DNA of 9,197 bases from an uncultured archaeon (GTDB lineage Archaea; Halobacteriota; Methanosarcinia; Methanosarcinales; Methanoperedenaceae), in the NCBI GenBank assembly GCA_902386085.1, contig CABMIA010000198.1:1-9197 (forward strand), in the 5' to 3' direction. This document shows, piece after piece, positions 7,277 through 9,197 of this stretch. Under the pieces are notes generated by a model that did no database searches, was not told the DNA's origin, and saw only the letters and a program-made list of their open reading frames with translations. The translations under genes were made by a program, and so were the position numbers. Within the stretch, counting starts at the first letter, position 1; each line of letters opens with the position of its first letter.

Positions 7277-7473
7277 TTAAACCATCCGGGTATCACCGAT
7301 ATCAATAAATAAATGATAAAACCGATAAACCCTATGAGCAATATGCCTGCCCCGGCTACTTTCGCAATTACGGAAAATTCTTCCCGCGTAGGTTTCCTTG
7401 TCAGCTTAAGTACCCTGATATATTCACTCAATCTCAGGGGCACATTTCCCGGCGCTTCTGTATCTTCAAACAA
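7273..7473 (-). CDS. secE: Protein translocase subunit SecE (Sec61-gamma); start uncertain, possible frameshift
   Basis: The 66-residue protein has the archaeal SecE/Sec61-gamma signature: an amphipathic segment with [17 protein letters not shown] (about 17-33) followed by one membrane helix (about 40-62). It clamps the SecY channel in the membrane. TTG at 7473 is the only start that keeps the frame, because an in-frame TGA lies at 7482-7480. A well-placed TATA box at 7509-7520 instead points to a leaderless ATG at 7489. That ATG reads MDVKDIV and stops at TGA, one frame away. Removing a single T from the TTT at 7472-7474 would join the two as MDVKDIVEDTEAPG. Either TTG is used, or the 5' end carries a one-base insertion or sequencing error. 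It is the first gene of secE-spt5-rpl11. Confidence 0.9.
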   Translation of the reverse strand: MFEDTEAPGNVPLRLSEYIRVLKLTRKPTREEFSVIAKVAGAGILLIGFIGFIIYLLISVIPGWFK

Positions 7474-7508
7474 TATCTTTCACATCCATTGTTTATAATA
7501 ATAAAAGC

Positions 7509-7520
7509 TATACTAAAATA
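7509..7520 (-). promoter_or_regulatory. TATA box for the secE-spt5-rpl11 operon
   Basis: TATTTTAGTATA on the minus strand has its centre about 26 bases before the ATG at 7489, the classic spacing for a leaderless archaeal transcript that starts at or next to that ATG. For the TTG at 7473 the leader would be about 16 bases. Confidence 0.5.
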
Positions 7521-7743
7521 ATAGCAGCCTTGAATTATGTTATACCTAAAAATAGTTTTCGCTTTATGGGACTGTTGCATTGTGTGCAGGTGCGAAAAAA
7601 AACCGCAGATGAACACAGGCGCCTCTTATGCAATCTGCGATCTTCCTGTTCGCGCCAACATGAAAAGCTGACTATTGAAGATTTGAACTTTCACATCGCT
7701 CTTCCTATAGGATTTTACAGACAGACTCTACATAGCATCAACT
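7521..7743. other. Gap between secE promoter and tnpA remnant, with inverted repeats
   Basis: I see no credible gene here. Two inverted repeats are present: TTTTCGC at 7556-7562 with GCGAAAA at 7592-7598, and CGCAGAT at 7604-7610 with ATCTGCG at 7633-7639. The phrase ACCGCAGATGAACACAG at 7602-7618 resembles a widespread intergenic repeat phrase seen in many prokaryotic genomes. The stretch may hold the left end of the decayed IS200/IS605 element or another small mobile remnant, but boundaries cannot be set. Confidence 0.35.
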
Positions 7744-8264
7744 ATGGACGGACATGCTGAAAAGAAAGAGCTTCGCAATGACAGGCATACAGTCTCGTTA
7801 CTGACAGATCACATGGTATTTGCCCCGAAATATCGGGGAAAGATACTGACCGGCTTTAGTCGCAATGATCACGGAAGGCATCCTCTGCAAGACCTGCAAG
7901 GAACTGGATGTTGAAATAATCGAGTTTGCGGTAAATCCCGATCATCCATATATTTTTCAAATACCCACCGAAGTATTCGCTCAGTTTTATCGCAAAGAGG
8001 CTGAGAGGACGGACAAGCAGGATACTGAGGAAAGAGTTTCCCCATCTCAAGGAGTTTTGTGGTGAGCATTTATGGGCTCCAAGCTGCTACCATGGATCTG
8101 TAGGGAATGGATGGGAGGTTGTCGAGAAATACATAAGTGGCCAGGATACACACCATGCAAAAAGCGATATGTACAGGCCTCGTTCTTTAAGTACGGGGTA
8201 TGTGACTGCATCCACGCTCGTTCTCATGCTCGTTAAAGCAGTGGATAAACCAAACTACTCCTGA
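7744..8264 (+). pseudogene. tnpA: Decayed IS200/IS605-family transposase TnpA (two frameshifts)
   Basis: Three reading frames join into one Y1 HUH transposase. Frame one, from ATG 7744 to about 7855, gives RHTVSLLTDHMVFAPKYRGKI in pieces, matching the HxVF-PKYR N-terminus. One extra T in 7855-7857 shifts to frame two, giving AMITEGILCKTCKELDVEII and NPDHPY. A loss equal to two bases at about 7949 shifts to the third frame, giving YPPKYS, LRGRTSRILRKEFPHL, EHLWAPSCYHGSVGNG and KYISGQ. The last contains the Y-x-x-x-Q motif, with the catalytic Tyr at 8130-8132. The HUH motif should read His-Pro-His; the second His is lost at the second shift. The gene cannot make active TnpA. It lacks a tnpB neighbour. 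No other stops interrupt the pieces, so decay looks fairly recent. The frame runs about 40 residues past the YISGQ motif, longer than usual for the family. Confidence 0.88.
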
Positions 8265-8341
8265 AATGCTGAAAATCAGGCGCACAGAGATAAAGTATTT
8301 ACTGATCGCGCTTATCTAATTGTTTAAAATTATGAGGAAGT

Positions 8342-8509
8342 ATGAACAAAAAATTAGATTTAATAAAGAAGCAAATCGAAAATATGAGAGACACGGTTAT
8401 AGCTGGCAAAAATGAGACTATTGGGTCAAAATTGGCGGGAAAAAAGGGTCAATTTTCAACGGGATTTTTCAGGTTAACTACAAATCCCTCAGAATACGAA
8501 AACCGGTAG
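8342..8509 (+). CDS. Small unrecognised ORF overlapping the FGE-like gene
   Basis: ATG at 8342 opens 55 residues beginning MNKKLDLIKKQIENMRD. The N-terminal part looks like a charged amphipathic helix. GAGG lies four bases before the ATG. The last 32 bases lie antisense over the end of the FGE-like gene, so the C-terminus (TTNPSEYENR) may not be original. It could be a small gene, the start of a gene broken by rearrangement, or chance. I recognise no family. Confidence 0.3.
   Translation: MNKKLDLIKKQIENMRDTVIAGKNETIGSKLAGKKGQFSTGFFRLTTNPSEYENR
8423..8464. repeat. Imperfect direct repeat with internal inverted repeat
   Basis: GGGTCAAAATTGGCGGGA (8423-8440) and GGGTCAATTTTCAACGGGA (8446-8464) are two imperfect copies. 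AAAATTG at 8428-8434 and CAATTTT at 8450-8456 can pair into a 7-bp stem. In the minus direction the run TTTTTT at 8440-8445 comes shortly after the stop of the FGE-like gene (8478) and may act as its oligo-T terminator. Function unknown. Confidence 0.4.
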
Positions 8510-9197
8510 CAGGGCAACTGTAGTAAAGTTCTTTCATCTGGCGATTCGGCCAGTTACAGCACCCTGGAACTCCATGCCAACTGCGGCCCCTGAGAACCTT
8601 GTTGGGCCCGTCCGCGTCCCAAGCACTGCCGTCATCGGGTGCGTCTTTATAATTTTCATGCCAGCCATCCTCCACCCATTCCCATACATTGCCTTGCATG
8701 TCGTGAAGACCCCAAAGATTGGGTTTCCGTTCACGAACTGGATGAGGTTTTCCTTTCCATTTATTATTCATCCAATCATCTTTATCATATCTAAAATATT
8801 CACCCTTTTCTGGCAGCCTCGAACCGGAGTTTTCAATATACCATGCATATTCACCAAGATTTGATTCATCATCACCAAAGTGGTATCTTGTTTCGCTACC
8901 GGCACGAGCAGCATATTCCCATTCTGCCTCCGAGGGGAGACGGTATTTATTTGTTTTTTCTTTTTCATTGAGCTTTTTGATGAATACCTTAACATTACCC
9001 CATGTTACATCATGAACGGGCAAGTCCTCCTCCTTATAGGAAGAAGGATTTGTCATGTATATGTTCAACTTATCATTTTCTTTTTTCACAATGAATTCAT
9101 CCTTTTCGAATTTATCAAGTTTGCCTTCATCGATTTCAGCCTTAACTCTGGCGTCATGAATTTTAACATTAACTTTGGTTTTTTCATCGTCAAGTTC
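8478..9197 (-). CDS. Formylglycine-generating-enzyme-like (SUMF1/C-type-lectin-fold) protein, N-terminus beyond window
   Basis: The minus frame is open from the right edge to TAG at 8480-8478, giving 239 residues. A GTG at 9089 is in frame but is not the likely start, because coding continues upstream. The FGE-sulfatase fold is shown by LPVHDVTW, YRLPSEAEWEYAARAG, a YHFGDD segment, WGLHDMQGNVWEWVEDGW and the terminal GFRILRDL. True FGE uses two cysteines after GGS(Y/W) to bind copper and oxidise a sulfatase Cys. Here GRSWHGVPGCCNW leaves only one or two non-canonical cysteines, so formylglycine activity is doubtful and a binding role is more likely. An insertion of about 25 residues (around EKGEYFRYDKDDWM) precedes KPHPV. 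The first 60 residues (KVNVKIHDARVKAEI and on) do not look like the usual N-terminal half of the domain (FxMGS, then EVTxxxW). The gene lies beside tnpA debris. Confidence 0.85.
   Translation of the reverse strand, partial: ELDDEKTKVNVKIHDARVKAEIDEGKLDKFEKDEFIVKKENDKLNIYMTNPSSYKEEDLPVHDVTWGNVKVFIKKLNEKEKTNKYRLPSEAEWEYAARAGSETRYHFGDDESNLGEYAWYIENSGSRLPEKGEYFRYDKDDWMNNKWKGKPHPVRERKPNLWGLHDMQGNVWEWVEDGWHENYKDAPDDGSAWDADGPNKVLRGRSWHGVPGCCNWPNRQMKELYYSCPATGFRILRDL

Noticed and set aside
7823..7838. Perfect hairpin CCCCGA-AATA-TCGGGG
   Set aside because: It falls on codons of the conserved PKYR motif of the TnpA remnant, so codon content alone explains it. A role as a transposase-mRNA hairpin cannot be shown.
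7856..8069. ORFs on both strands over the tnpA remnant (for example 7869-8069 minus and 7865-8065 plus)
   Set aside because: The plus ORF is only the middle frame of the broken tnpA, running out of frame after the HUH region. The minus ORFs are antisense shadows.
1..9197. CRISPR arrays, tRNA or rRNA genes, integrase attachment sites
   Set aside because: I looked for regularly spaced repeats, cloverleaf-like segments and rRNA signatures and saw none.

Overview
The window comes from a euryarchaeon, most likely a member of the Methanosarcinales or a Methanoperedens-like relative. This rests on a SecE (Sec61-gamma) - Spt5 - uL11 cluster with archaeal protein features, archaeal TATA-box promoters with very short leaders, non-ATG starts with archaeal Shine-Dalgarno sites, and the mix of an SNF2 helicase with an associated domain, an archaeal BofA-like membrane protein and a large sequon-rich surface protein. 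The lineage is inferred from protein character alone, without any database search.

Layout. Positions 1-2977 (minus) hold an SNF2-family helicase that is open to the left edge, so its last few dozen residues lie outside. A small BofA-like membrane protein (3043-3288, minus) lies just upstream of it. A 338-base AT-rich gap follows, with a palindromic TATA element and a 20-codon leader ORF. Next is a 706-residue secreted protein (3627-5747, plus) with Ig-like/DUF11-type repeats, a carbohydrate-binding-like module and the start of a second one, ending in a clear hairpin/T-tract terminator. A small protein with three CxxC pairs (5840-6184, plus) converges on the housekeeping cluster secE-spt5-rpl11 (7473 down to 6253, minus).

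The right part, from about 7490, is accessory. It holds a decayed IS200/IS605 tnpA (7744-8264, plus) with two frameshifts and a damaged HUH motif, a small unrecognised ORF (8342-8509, plus), and a formylglycine-generating-enzyme-like (C-type lectin fold) protein entering from the right edge (8478-9197, minus).

Functionally, only secE-spt5-rpl11 is a recognisable unit: protein translocation, transcription elongation and ribosome. It lacks the partners it usually has in related archaea on both sides (ftsZ upstream; rpl1, rpl10 and rpl12 downstream), and the upstream side is transposon debris. The most interesting leads are the C-terminal 35 residues of the FGE-like protein, which match the expected frame of such proteins but are substituted at the positions that diversity-generating retroelements mutate; a probable frame disruption at the secE start; and the apparently truncated second carbohydrate-binding-like module of the surface protein. 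No complete undescribed system could be demonstrated from the window alone.
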